DNA of 29,284 nt from JBDLID01 sp039715055. GTDB lineage: Bacteria > Desulfobacterota > Desulfobulbia > Desulfobulbales > Desulfocapsaceae. Under the pieces are notes generated by a model. It made no database searches, was not told the origin of the DNA, and saw only the letters and a list, made by a program, of their open reading frames with translations. Of the stretch, positions 22,601-29,284 are shown piece after piece. The position numbers were made by a program, and so were the translations under genes. Location of the stretch: the NCBI GenBank assembly GCA_039715055.1, contig JBDLID010000027.1, forward strand, positions 1 to 29,284. The letters are read 5' to 3'. Numbering within the stretch: the first letter of the stretch is position 1; the number at the start of each line of letters is the position of its first letter.

Positions 22601-23641
22601 TCAGGGAAAAAAGGGTGCACCCTCAAGACCACTCTTTTCATCAAAGCCGCTGATCAGGTTCATGTTCTGCACCGCCGCTCCCGAGGACCCTTTGACGACA
22701 TTGTCAATGGCCGACATAACGATGATTCGTCCGGTGCGCGGATCGATTTTAAAACCGATATCACAATAGTTGGATCCCCTGACATACTGGGTGGCCGGAA
22801 AGCTGTTCTCGGGCAGGATCCTGATGAAGTATGAGTCGTTGTACATCTCCTCGTAGAGTCCCTGCAGTTGCGAGTGGTCGATTGAGGATACGGGCTGGCA
22901 GTAAATGGTAGTGAGAATCCCCCTGTTAATCGGCAACAGGTGAGGGGTAAAGGAGACCCTGGTCTCTGTGTCGCACAGTGCCGCGATCTCCTGCTCGATT
23001 TCCGGGGTGTGGCGATGGGTGCCGCCAACCTTATATGGCTTGAAACCGTCCTGGACTTCACAGAACAGGGTACCCACCTGGACTGAACGACCTGCACCGG
23101 TGGTGCCTGACTTGGCATCGATGATGATGGTTGCCGGGTCAATGAGACCTGCCTTGAGCAGCGGCGCAAGGCCTAAAATGGCAGCGGTGGGGTAGCAGCC
23201 GGGATTGGCAATCAGTCTTGCCTCCCTGATCTGATCCCGATAGATCTCCGGCAGCCCGTAGACCGCCTCCTTGAGATATTGCGGCGATGAGTGCGGCTGG
23301 TACCACTCTTCGTAGACCTTGACATCACGCAGTCTGAAATCGGCTGAGAGATCGACCACCTTCTTACCGGCTTCAAGGAGCTGCGGGACAAGGTCCATGG
23401 CCGTTTTGTGGGGGACAGCAGCAAAGAAGAGGTCGGCCCGTTCAACAAGCTGGTCAACAGACAGGTTTTCACAAATCAGGTCCACCTTGCCGCGCAGGTT
23501 GGGAAATACCTCGCTCAAAGGTTTTCCGTCGTACTGTCTCGAGGTGGCAGCAGTGATTCTGACTTCGGGATGATTACAGAGGATTCTGGAAAGTTCTACT
23601 CCGGTATAGCCGGAGGCACCGATGATTGCAACGTTGAGCAT
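22601..23641 (-). CDS. argC: N-acetyl-gamma-glutamyl-phosphate reductase
   Basis: This 346-residue NADPH-dependent enzyme catalyses the third step of arginine synthesis from glutamate. The nucleotide-binding loop GASGYTGVELSR is at residues 8-19, and the catalytic cysteine C149 lies in ANPGCYPTAAILGL. GTTGAGRSV and GTHRHTPEIEQE are further family motifs. AGGTGA lies 8 bases before the ATG. It leads the argC-GNAT-truA unit. Confidence 0.96.
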   Translation of the reverse strand: MLNVAIIGASGYTGVELSRILCNHPEVRITAATSRQYDGKPLSEVFPNLRGKVDLICENLSVDQLVERADLFFAAVPHKTAMDLVPQLLEAGKKVVDLSADFRLRDVKVYEEWYQPHSSPQYLKEAVYGLPEIYRDQIREARLIANPGCYPTAAILGLAPLLKAGLIDPATIIIDAKSGTTGAGRSVQVGTLFCEVQDGFKPYKVGGTHRHTPEIEQEIAALCDTETRVSFTPHLLPINRGILTTIYCQPVSSIDHSQLQGLYEEMYNDSYFIRILPENSFPATQYVRGSNYCDIGFKIDPRTGRIIVMSAIDNVVKGSSGAAVQNMNLISGFDEKSGLEGAPFFP

Positions 23642-23665
23642 GGCTGGTCACCTGAATGGGTTTAC

Positions 23666-23695
23666 AGTGTATGAATCGGTTGATCCCCTGTCGAA
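23666..23695 (-). promoter_or_regulatory. Possible argC promoter
   Basis: TTCGAC (23690-23695) and TACACT (23666-23671) on the minus strand are 18 bases apart and lie between the rpsI terminator and argC. Both match the consensus only partly. Confidence 0.35.
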
Positions 23696-23711
23696 ATCAG
23701 CAAGATCAGCA

Positions 23712-23749
23712 AATAAAAAGAGGGAATAACAGCGAGCTGTTATTCCCTC
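23712..23749 (-). terminator. Rho-independent terminator of rplM-rpsI
   Basis: A perfect 13-bp stem GAGGGAATAACAG/CTGTTATTCCCTC (23720-23732 with 23737-23749) closes a 4-base loop. On the minus strand it is followed by TTTTTATT (complement of 23712-23719). Confidence 0.93.
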
Positions 23750-23805
23750 TGGTAAAAAAGGAAAAAATAGAACCCGGTGTAGTTTCCGGGAGAAATCGTT
23801 CGGGA

Positions 23806-24198
23806 TTAACGCTTGGAGAACTGGAATTTTGCGCGGGCACCCTTCTGGCCATATTTCTTCCGTTCCTTCATACGGGGATCACGGGTAAGAAGACCGGATT
23901 TTTTCAGGGGCAGACGGTTGTCCGGGTTGACCTCAAGAAGGGCACGGGAGATTCCGTGGGTCAGGGCATCAACCTGGGCTGATTTGCCGCCGCCTTTGAG
24001 GGTGGCCATGACATCAAACTCTTCAAAGGTATCGGTGGCCTTGAAGGGCTGCTCAAGTCTGTGTTCTTTGAAGATACTGCCGAAGTACTGGTCGGACTCC
24101 TGGCTGTTGACAACAATCTTGCCGCTGCCCGGGGTCAGCCAGACACGAGCCACTGCATTTTTTCTTCTGCCGGTGGCATAGAAACGATCTTGTGCCAT
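23806..24198 (-). CDS. rpsI: 30S ribosomal protein S9
   Basis: This 130-residue protein has YATGRRKNAVARVWL near the N-terminus and ends in GARAKFQFSKR, the invariant SKR tail that reaches the P-site tRNA. It follows rplM by 14 bases, the near-universal L13-S9 pair. Confidence 0.98.
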   Translation of the reverse strand: MAQDRFYATGRRKNAVARVWLTPGSGKIVVNSQESDQYFGSIFKEHRLEQPFKATDTFEEFDVMATLKGGGKSAQVDALTHGISRALLEVNPDNRLPLKKSGLLTRDPRMKERKKYGQKGARAKFQFSKR

Positions 24199-24212
24199 GT
24201 TCTTTTCTCCGT

Positions 24213-24641
24213 CTAGATATCGAGTACAGCAGGCTGCTGAGCACTGTGAGGATGCTCGGGGCCTACGTAAATTTTCAGTTTTTTCAGCTGGGCCCGGCCG
24301 AGTTTGTTTTTCGGCAGCATTCCCTTGACCGCCTTCATCAGCAGATCGGTGGGGTGTTTTTCAAGCAGTTCCCTGGCGCTGGCCTCTTTGATTCCACCGA
24401 TGTAGCCGGTATGGTGGTAGTATTTCTTGTCGTCCCATTTTTTACCGGTGAGTCGAATCTTTTCGGCATTAGTGACAACGACGAAATCGCCGTTATCAAT
24501 AAAGGTGGAAAAGGTTGGCTTGTGCTTGCCGCGCAGTCGAGTGGCAATTTCAGTTGCCAACCGTCCGAGAATCTTTTCTTCGGCATCGACCACATACCAC
24601 TTTTTTTCAATCTCATCGACAGGAGCGTGATAGGTTTTCAT
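24213..24641 (-). CDS. rplM: 50S ribosomal protein L13
   Basis: From the ATG at 24641 (MKTYHAPVDEIEKKWYVVDA), this is the usual 142-residue L13. GRLATEIATRLRGKHK and KYYHHTGYIGG are conserved family blocks. GAGG lies 6 bases before this ATG; a longer frame to 24665 adds eight unlikely residues. A terminator hairpin ends only about 30 bases upstream. Confidence 0.96.
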   Translation of the reverse strand: MKTYHAPVDEIEKKWYVVDAEEKILGRLATEIATRLRGKHKPTFSTFIDNGDFVVVTNAEKIRLTGKKWDDKKYYHHTGYIGGIKEASARELLEKHPTDLLMKAVKGMLPKNKLGRAQLKKLKIYVGPEHPHSAQQPAVLDI

Positions 24642-24670
24642 TGTCATCCTCAAGCAGCTCGTCATATTAA

Positions 24671-24702
24671 TAAAAAAAGGTCCGAGCGTTCTCGAACCTT
24701 TT
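24671..24702 (-). terminator. Terminator hairpin between tRNA-Gly and rplM
   Basis: On the minus strand a 12-bp stem (24675-24686 with 24691-24702, including one G-U pair) closes a 4-base loop, and seven T residues follow (complement of 24672-24678). It ends the tRNA transcript. Because it lies in the rplM leader it could also act as an attenuator. Confidence 0.8.
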
Positions 24703-24714
24703 CAAATCCAAAAA

Positions 24715-24789
24715 TGGAGCGGGAAACGAGATTCGAACTCGCGACTTCAACCTTGGCAAGGTTACACTCTACCACTGAGTTATTCCCGC
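24715..24789 (-). tRNA. tRNA-Gly (anticodon GCC)
   Basis: The minus strand gives a 75-base cloverleaf. The acceptor stem GCGGGAA/TTCCCGC is followed by T and an encoded CCA. The anticodon stem-loop is ACCTTGCCAAGGT with GCC in the middle, and the T-arm has GTTCGAAT. All arms pair, with one G-U closing the T-stem. Confidence 0.96.
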
Positions 24790-24819
24790 TCGTGAATTTA
24801 AATCACAAAAACGACAGCC

Positions 24820-24849
24820 AACATAACAAAGCTTTGACTTCTTTGTCAA
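24820..24849 (-). promoter_or_regulatory. Promoter of tRNA-Gly
   Basis: A perfect TTGACA (24844-24849) and a TATGTT (24820-24825) on the minus strand are spaced by 18 bases and lie about 30 bases upstream of the mature tRNA. Confidence 0.75.
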
Positions 24850-24937
24850 CGGAAAAAAGTAATGCAATGTCTCTTTTTTTCGGTCGAAATCATCCTGTCA
24901 AAAGTAAGTGAAAAAAGAGCAACCAGTGACGGCAGAC

Positions 24938-24966
24938 TTGTAAACTGGTACGATTTAGGCTAGTTA
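24938..24966 (+). promoter_or_regulatory. Possible hisB promoter
   Basis: TTGTAA (24938-24943) and TAGTTA (24961-24966) are spaced by 17 bases, about 80 bases upstream of the hisB start. The -10 match is weak. Confidence 0.3.
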
Positions 24967-25049
24967 TAGGTGAAGGAATCAGTATCAAAAAAACAGCGTC
25001 TGCTCCGGCTCTAAAGAGGCTCTCTGGCCCGTGAGTCCGGGATGCGGCT

Positions 25050-25652
25050 ATGATAACGGGTATAACGATGCGTAACGGTAAAATTGAGCGGTCTACCAAA
25101 GAGACCGACATCTCACTGGATATTTCTGTCGATGGCAGCGGCAAGAATCAGATCAACACCCCTGTGCCTTTCCTTGATCACATGCTGACGCTTTTCTCTG
25201 TCCACGGTTTTTTTGACCTCAACATTGAGGCAAAAGGAGATGTGGAGATTGATGACCATCACACCGTGGAGGATATCGGAATATGCCTTGGCAAAGCTTT
25301 TGGTGAGGCACTCGGCGAAAAGAGCGGCATCAACCGTTACGGCATGAGTTATCTGCCCATGGATGAGACCCTGGTACGGGTGGTGCTGGATCTTTCCAAC
25401 CGGCCTTATCTCCATTTTGGAGTTGTGCTGGCCGATGAAAAGGTGGGTCGCTTTGATACCGCACTGTGCAAGGAATTTCTCCGGGCATTTGCCTTTAATG
25501 CCGGCATCACCCTGCATGTGGATCTCATCCATGGTGAAAATAGTCACCACATCATTGAGGCGGTCTTCAAGGGGCTGGCCAGGGCTTTGAATGAGGCGTC
25601 TGCAAAAAATGACGCCCTCAGCGGGGCTCTGTCCTCCAAGGGTCTTTTGTAA
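25050..25652 (+). CDS. hisB: Imidazoleglycerol-phosphate dehydratase
   Basis: This 200-residue manganese enzyme catalyses the sixth step of histidine synthesis. The metal-binding motifs DDHHTVEDIG and HGENSHHIIEA are both present, as are VPFLDHMLTLFSVHG and the C-terminal ALSGALSSKGLL. It is the monofunctional form without the HisB phosphatase domain. An internal ATG at 25068 (MRNGKIERSTKETD) would give the more typical 194-residue length; neither has a strong ribosome site. No other his genes are nearby. Confidence 0.95.
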   Translation: MITGITMRNGKIERSTKETDISLDISVDGSGKNQINTPVPFLDHMLTLFSVHGFFDLNIEAKGDVEIDDHHTVEDIGICLGKAFGEALGEKSGINRYGMSYLPMDETLVRVVLDLSNRPYLHFGVVLADEKVGRFDTALCKEFLRAFAFNAGITLHVDLIHGENSHHIIEAVFKGLARALNEASAKNDALSGALSSKGLL

Positions 25653-25711
25653 ACTGTTCAGAGAAATTATTGAACCAGCTGTTTCTACTAAAACGTACAA
25701 AGAGAGGCATT

Positions 25712-26347
25712 GTGAATCTGATACTGTCCGTTCGATCGATTTTGGTCATTGCTCTGTTGCTGCTCATGGCCGGCTGCGCCGGAACTACTCAAAAAGGGGA
25801 GGAAGAGAAGGCCCTGCAGAAAATATCCTGCATTTCTGTGGTGCCTGCCGTTCCCCTGTCTGAGGCTGAAGGGGCTCTTGCCAGGCAGCAGAAGACCGAA
25901 CTGGAGCAGGGCACCGTGTTGATTGACCGTGTCATTGGTGATGAGTTGGCCGGTGTGGCAGATGTCAGGATCTTGAACTCAACCCAGATGGAAGGTCTGC
26001 TCAGTGATGCCGGTGGTGGTCGACTTGCCTGGATTAAATCCATTGCCAGGGGGAGCGGCTGTGACGCAGTACTTTATGTGACCGTTAAGCGCTATCGGGA
26101 ACGTGTCGGTGGTGAACTGGCTGCCGGACAGCCGGCTTCGGCCTCCTTTGATATGACCCTGGTCCATGGCGAGTCCGGCGTACGGCTCTGGTCAACGTCT
26201 TTTGACGAGACCCAGGAGGCGTTGTTCTCCAATCTGCTTTCAATGAAAAAGGCGTCCAGTCGCGGGTTCAAGTGGATCAGTGTGGAGCAGATGGTCAGTG
26301 AGGCCGTTCGGGCAAGGCTTGCCGAGTGCCCCTATCTGAAGAGATAA
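25712..26347 (+). CDS. Predicted lipoprotein of unknown function
   Basis: From the GTG at 25712, with GAGAGG 5 bases upstream, this is a 211-residue protein. The N-terminus is a lipoprotein signal with the lipobox LMAGC (C22 after LVIALLLLMA). The rest has alternating strand/helix segments (VLIDRVIGDELA, GCDAVLYVTVKRYRER, ASFDMTLVHGESGVRLWSTSF), the general pattern of the CsgG/LpoB/DUF799 lipoprotein group. I cannot assign a family with confidence. It is 59 bases after hisB and probably cotranscribed, but a role in histidine synthesis is unlikely. A strong terminator follows it. Confidence 0.75.
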   Translation: MNLILSVRSILVIALLLLMAGCAGTTQKGEEEKALQKISCISVVPAVPLSEAEGALARQQKTELEQGTVLIDRVIGDELAGVADVRILNSTQMEGLLSDAGGGRLAWIKSIARGSGCDAVLYVTVKRYRERVGGELAAGQPASASFDMTLVHGESGVRLWSTSFDETQEALFSNLLSMKKASSRGFKWISVEQMVSEAVRARLAECPYLKR

Positions 26348-26369
26348 CCTTTTTGAGTTATCGGTTGAT

Positions 26370-26410
26370 GCCTGCCGTTGATCGTGAATCAACGGCAGGC
26401 TTTTTTTTTT
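26370..26410 (+). terminator. Rho-independent terminator after the lipoprotein gene
   Basis: A perfect 13-bp stem GCCTGCCGTTGAT/ATCAACGGCAGGC (26370-26382 with 26388-26400) has a 5-base loop and is followed by ten T residues. A smaller stem GATAAC/GTTATC (26343-26348 with 26356-26361) precedes it. Confidence 0.95.
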
Positions 26411-26433
26411 GCAATGATTAAAGATTGCGATTC

Positions 26434-27171
26434 ATGAAACAGCAACTGCCCAGCCGGGTTAACCGCCGCATCGGTCAGGCCATGCATGATTATGCAATGC
26501 TTGCTGACGGTGATCGGATTCTCGTTGGTGTCTCCGGAGGAATCGACAGCCTGGTTGTGACCCAACTTCTTGATGTCTGGCAGCATAAGGCACCTGTCAG
26601 CTATGGGCTTGAACCGGTTCATATCGATATGGGTTATGACAGTGAAGGGGATTCCACGGCTGAGCTGATCAAAGAAGAGCTGGGATCATTGGCAAGCGAC
26701 TTGAAAGTGGTCCGGGCACATCACACTCCGGCCAGGGAGCAGAGCTGTTTTGAATGTGCCCGTAACCGTCGCAGGCAGCTCTTTGATCTGGCAGCGGAGC
26801 TCGGGTGCAATAAGATTGCCCTTGGCCACCACAAGGACGATTTGATTGAGACCCTTTTTCTCAATATGGTATACAGTGGCAATATATCGACCATGGTCCC
26901 CAGGCAGGACCTGTTCCATGGGAAGCTGGCCCTGATTCGCCCCATGGCCTACCTTGAAAAGGAGGAGGTGCGGGAGATCGGCAGAAAATTTGGACTGCAG
27001 CCGGTAAAAAATCTCTGTCCGCTGGCCGGTGACACGAAAAGGGACCGGGTCCGGGAGCTTCTCGAAGAGCTCTATCGCATTGAGCCTGAGGCCAAAGCAT
27101 CACTTTTTTCGGCCATGGCCAATGTCCGGCATGACTATCTGTTAAAAACCAAGGTAAAAGATGAAAGTTAA
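26434..27171 (+). CDS. TtcA-like tRNA 2-thiolation ATPase
   Basis: This 245-residue PP-loop protein from the ATG at 26434 has the ATP-binding loop SGGIDS (34-39), the C105-x2-C108 pair in SCFECARNRRRQLFDLA, ALGHHKDDLIETLF and a third cysteine C195 in NLCPLAGD. The three cysteines match the 4Fe-4S ligands of TtcA, which makes 2-thiocytidine at tRNA position 32. The usual SGGKDS lysine is replaced by isoleucine, so the exact substrate is not certain. The upstream TTG at 26425 is a less likely start. It begins 24 bases after a terminator. Confidence 0.85.
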   Translation: MKQQLPSRVNRRIGQAMHDYAMLADGDRILVGVSGGIDSLVVTQLLDVWQHKAPVSYGLEPVHIDMGYDSEGDSTAELIKEELGSLASDLKVVRAHHTPAREQSCFECARNRRRQLFDLAAELGCNKIALGHHKDDLIETLFLNMVYSGNISTMVPRQDLFHGKLALIRPMAYLEKEEVREIGRKFGLQPVKNLCPLAGDTKRDRVRELLEELYRIEPEAKASLFSAMANVRHDYLLKTKVKDES

Positions 27172-27192
27172 AAAGGGTGAACCAGGAGTTCC

Positions 27193-28092
27193 ATGAAAAC
27201 CGCTGTTGACTGTCTGCCCTGTTTCATGCGCCAGGCCCTGCAGGTTGTAAGAATCTGCACCGCTGATGAATTTGTTCAGCATGAGGTGCTGAAAAAGGTC
27301 GCCTCTCTCTGTGAAGCCATGGACATGGAGTTGACACCACCTGAAAACTCCATTGCGGTCTATGGAGAGATAAGCCGCATCACCGGCTGTGACGACCCTT
27401 ACGAAACGGTAAAAAAAGAATCCAACTGTCAGGCCATGGATGTTCTACCTGCCATCCGTGACGAGTTGGCAGGCGGCGCCAATGGTCTGGCAGTGGCATT
27501 TCGCTTTTCAATCGCCGGCAATATTATCGATTACGGGGCCATGCACAGTTTCGATATTGACAGTGCCTTTAAAAAGTGTCGTCATGCAGACTTTGCACTG
27601 GATCACTCAGAAGCCCTCATTGAGCGGCTGAACGAACTGTCGCCGGGCGGCAGGGTGCTTTATCTGGCCGACAACAGCGGTGAGATCGCCTATGACACCC
27701 TGGTCGTCGAGCGGTTGGCCGGGATGGGCCTCAACGTGACGGTAGCGGTCAAGTCTGCTCCCATCATCAACGACGCCCTGGAAGAGGATGCCAGGCAATG
27801 CGGGCTGCACCGATTTGCTGCGATTGTTGCCAACGGTACATCCTGTCCCGGAACACCGCTTGACAGATGTTCTGGAGAGTTTCGTCGCCTGTGGCAAGAG
27901 GCCGACTGCATCATCTCCAAGGGGCAGGGGAATTTCGAGACGCTTTCCGGCCGTGAGGAGGAAATTTTCTTCCTCCTCACCGTCAAATGTACGGTGGTCG
28001 GGACGCACCTGGCGGAGTTGGCCGGGCTTGAACCAGAAGCGCTTCCCGGCCGGGGAGAGATGGTTCTTTTTCAAAAAGAGATGTCTGCTTGA
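27193..28092 (+). CDS. DUF89/ARMT1-like damage-control phosphatase family protein
   Basis: This 299-residue protein has the N-terminal C7-x2-C10 pair (DCLPCFMRQAL) of the prokaryotic DUF89 subgroup. The metal and phosphate-site motif D160-N161-S-G-E164 lies in YLADNSGEIAYDTL, and SKGQGNFETLSG near residue 248 completes the active site. Family members hydrolyse damaged sugar-phosphate metabolites with a divalent metal; the natural substrate here is unknown. AGGAG lies 5 bases upstream of the ATG. It sits 21 bases after the TtcA-like gene and 23 before asnS, so the three probably form an operon. Confidence 0.88.
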   Translation: MKTAVDCLPCFMRQALQVVRICTADEFVQHEVLKKVASLCEAMDMELTPPENSIAVYGEISRITGCDDPYETVKKESNCQAMDVLPAIRDELAGGANGLAVAFRFSIAGNIIDYGAMHSFDIDSAFKKCRHADFALDHSEALIERLNELSPGGRVLYLADNSGEIAYDTLVVERLAGMGLNVTVAVKSAPIINDALEEDARQCGLHRFAAIVANGTSCPGTPLDRCSGEFRRLWQEADCIISKGQGNFETLSGREEEIFFLLTVKCTVVGTHLAELAGLEPEALPGRGEMVLFQKEMSA

Positions 28093-28115
28093 GGCAGCGT
28101 AACCCGGGGACAGAA

Positions 28116-29284
28116 ATGAAAATCACGCGGATCAAAACAATTCTTAACCAGTCGCAGGCAGGAGAACAGCTTCGTGTTGGCGGCTGGCTGAGAACCCGAC
28201 GGGATACCGGCGGGTTCTCTTTTCTTGAAATCAATGACGGTTCGTCTCTTGCCAACCTCCAGGTCATTGCTGATAGCAGTTTGGCCAACTACGAAGAAGA
28301 GGTCAAAAAGCTGTCAGCCGGCTGTTGTGTGGAGATTCGGGGAGAGCTGAAGGAGTCTCCGGCCAAGGGGCAGCGGGTTGAGCTGCAGGCTGAAGAGGTG
28401 GAGGTGATCGGCTGGTCTGATCCGGAAAGCTACCCATTGCAGAAAAAGCGCCATTCTTTCGAGTTTCTGCGAAATATCAGTCATCTCAGGCCACGTACCA
28501 ATGCGCTGGGAGCGGTGGCCAGGGTACGGAACCGGCTGGGCTACTCCGTCCATCGCTTTTTCCAGGAGCAGGACTTTGTCCAGGTGCACACCCCGATCAT
28601 CACCACCAGCGACTGTGAGGGTGCGGGCGAGATGTTCCAGCTCTCAACTTCTGCTGCCCATGGCAGCGGCCAGAGTGAGGAAGAGGGTGGCTTTTTCGGT
28701 AAACAGGCCGGGCTTACCGTCTCCGGTCAACTCCAGGCCGAGGTCTACGCCCAGGCCCTGGGCCAGGTGTACACCTTCGGTCCCACATTCCGGGCGGAAA
28801 ACTCAAACACCAGCCGCCACCTGGCCGAGTTCTGGATGATTGAGCCTGAGATGGCGTTTTGCGATCTCACCTGCAACATGGAGTTGGCCGAGTCCATGCT
28901 CAAATTTCTTCTCAATGACGTCATGGAATCCTGCGCAGAGGATATGGTTCTCTTTGACAAATTTATAGAAAAGGGGCTGCTCCAAAAGCTCAAGGCGGTG
29001 GTGGAAAATGATTTTGTCCACATCACCTACAGCGAGGCGGTGGATAAACTGCTTGGCAGTGGTCAGAAATTTGAGTTTTCGGTTCAGTGGGGCATTGATC
29101 TCCAGTCCGAGCATGAACGCTATCTCACCGAAAAGCTCTACAGGCGGCCGCTCATCGTCACCGACTACCCGGCCACCATCAAACCTTTTTACATGCGCCT
29201 CTCAGATGATAAAAAAACCGTTGCCGCCATGGATATCCTGGTACCGGGAATCGGTGAGATTGTCGGAGGCAGCCAGCGGGAAGA
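28116..29284 (+). CDS. asnS: Asparaginyl-tRNA synthetase (3' end cut by window edge)
   Basis: 389 codons of this class IIb synthetase are visible; it charges tRNA-Asn with asparagine. The N-terminal OB-fold anticodon-binding domain (about 15-110) has GGWLRTRRDTGGFSFLEINDGS. The catalytic domain follows with RPRTNALGAVARVRN, VHTPIITTSDCEGAGEMF, the motif 2 region FGPTFRAENSNTSRHLAEFW and MIEPEMAF. The AsnRS type is supported over AspRS by the GEMFQL/AENSNTSRHL wording. A GGGGA ribosome site precedes the ATG. Confidence 0.95.
   Translation, partial: MKITRIKTILNQSQAGEQLRVGGWLRTRRDTGGFSFLEINDGSSLANLQVIADSSLANYEEEVKKLSAGCCVEIRGELKESPAKGQRVELQAEEVEVIGWSDPESYPLQKKRHSFEFLRNISHLRPRTNALGAVARVRNRLGYSVHRFFQEQDFVQVHTPIITTSDCEGAGEMFQLSTSAAHGSGQSEEEGGFFGKQAGLTVSGQLQAEVYAQALGQVYTFGPTFRAENSNTSRHLAEFWMIEPEMAFCDLTCNMELAESMLKFLLNDVMESCAEDMVLFDKFIEKGLLQKLKAVVENDFVHITYSEAVDKLLGSGQKFEFSVQWGIDLQSEHERYLTEKLYRRPLIVTDYPATIKPFYMRLSDDKKTVAAMDILVPGIGEIVGGSQRE

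Noticed and set aside
28100..28115. GGGGACAGAAATG as a second copy of the IS-like GGGGACATAATAC sequence
   Set aside because: Only the first seven bases agree, and the segment is explained as the asnS ribosome site and start.

Overview
The window looks like a piece of chromosome from a Gram-negative anaerobe, most likely a Desulfobacterota (Desulfobulbales-like) sulfate reducer. That placement is inference from gene content: a complex I operon without nuoE/F/G, many Fe-S proteins, and TonB machinery beside oxygen-sensitive dehydratase/activase-type enzymes. No 16S rRNA or other taxonomic marker is present. Base composition and gene density look uniform, and I see no insertion sequence, prophage, CRISPR array or origin.

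Left block (1-6222, minus strand): nuoA-B-C-D-H-I-J-K followed by an antiporter-like subunit cut by the window edge. A good sigma70 promoter drives it from 6193-6222. nuoD is followed directly by nuoH, so the NADH-oxidising module (nuoEFG) is absent here. A divergent YeiE-type LysR regulator (6412-7383) and a class I aspartate/aromatic aminotransferase (7727-8920) follow on the plus strand. The aminotransferase converges on a NosL-like gene across two structured hairpins.

Central block (9042-20965), the most interesting part: a RegB/RegA (PrrB/PrrA)-type two-component pair (9900-11835) is divergent from a Tat-exported NosL-like protein. Facing it is a tightly overlapping eight-gene minus-strand operon: a NikK-like/DUF4198-type periplasmic protein, a NapH/NosR/CcoG-like membrane Fe-S protein, a double-cubane/2-hydroxyacyl-CoA dehydratase-like protein, its ATPase activator, a DsbD/TauE-like membrane protein, ExbB, ExbD and TonB. 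A TonB-dependent receptor lies just upstream of that operon. Three near-identical palindromes (TGYGGCAAATTGTCGCA) occur in the noncoding DNA, one in front of each target: nosL (and the sensor kinase), the eight-gene operon, and the receptor. At each, the palindrome abuts the -35 position of a promoter-like sequence. The box resembles the described RegA/RegR box, and the RegA-type recognition helix is conserved. I read this as one redox-controlled regulon that imports an unidentified substrate or metal chelate through TonB and links it to a low-potential Fe-S reductase.

Right block (21348-29284): housekeeping genes. truA, a GNAT acetyltransferase and argC (minus); rplM-rpsI (minus) with a classic terminator; tRNA-Gly(GCC); then on the plus strand hisB, a lipoprotein of unknown function, a TtcA-like tRNA thiolase, a DUF89 protein and the 5' part of asnS.
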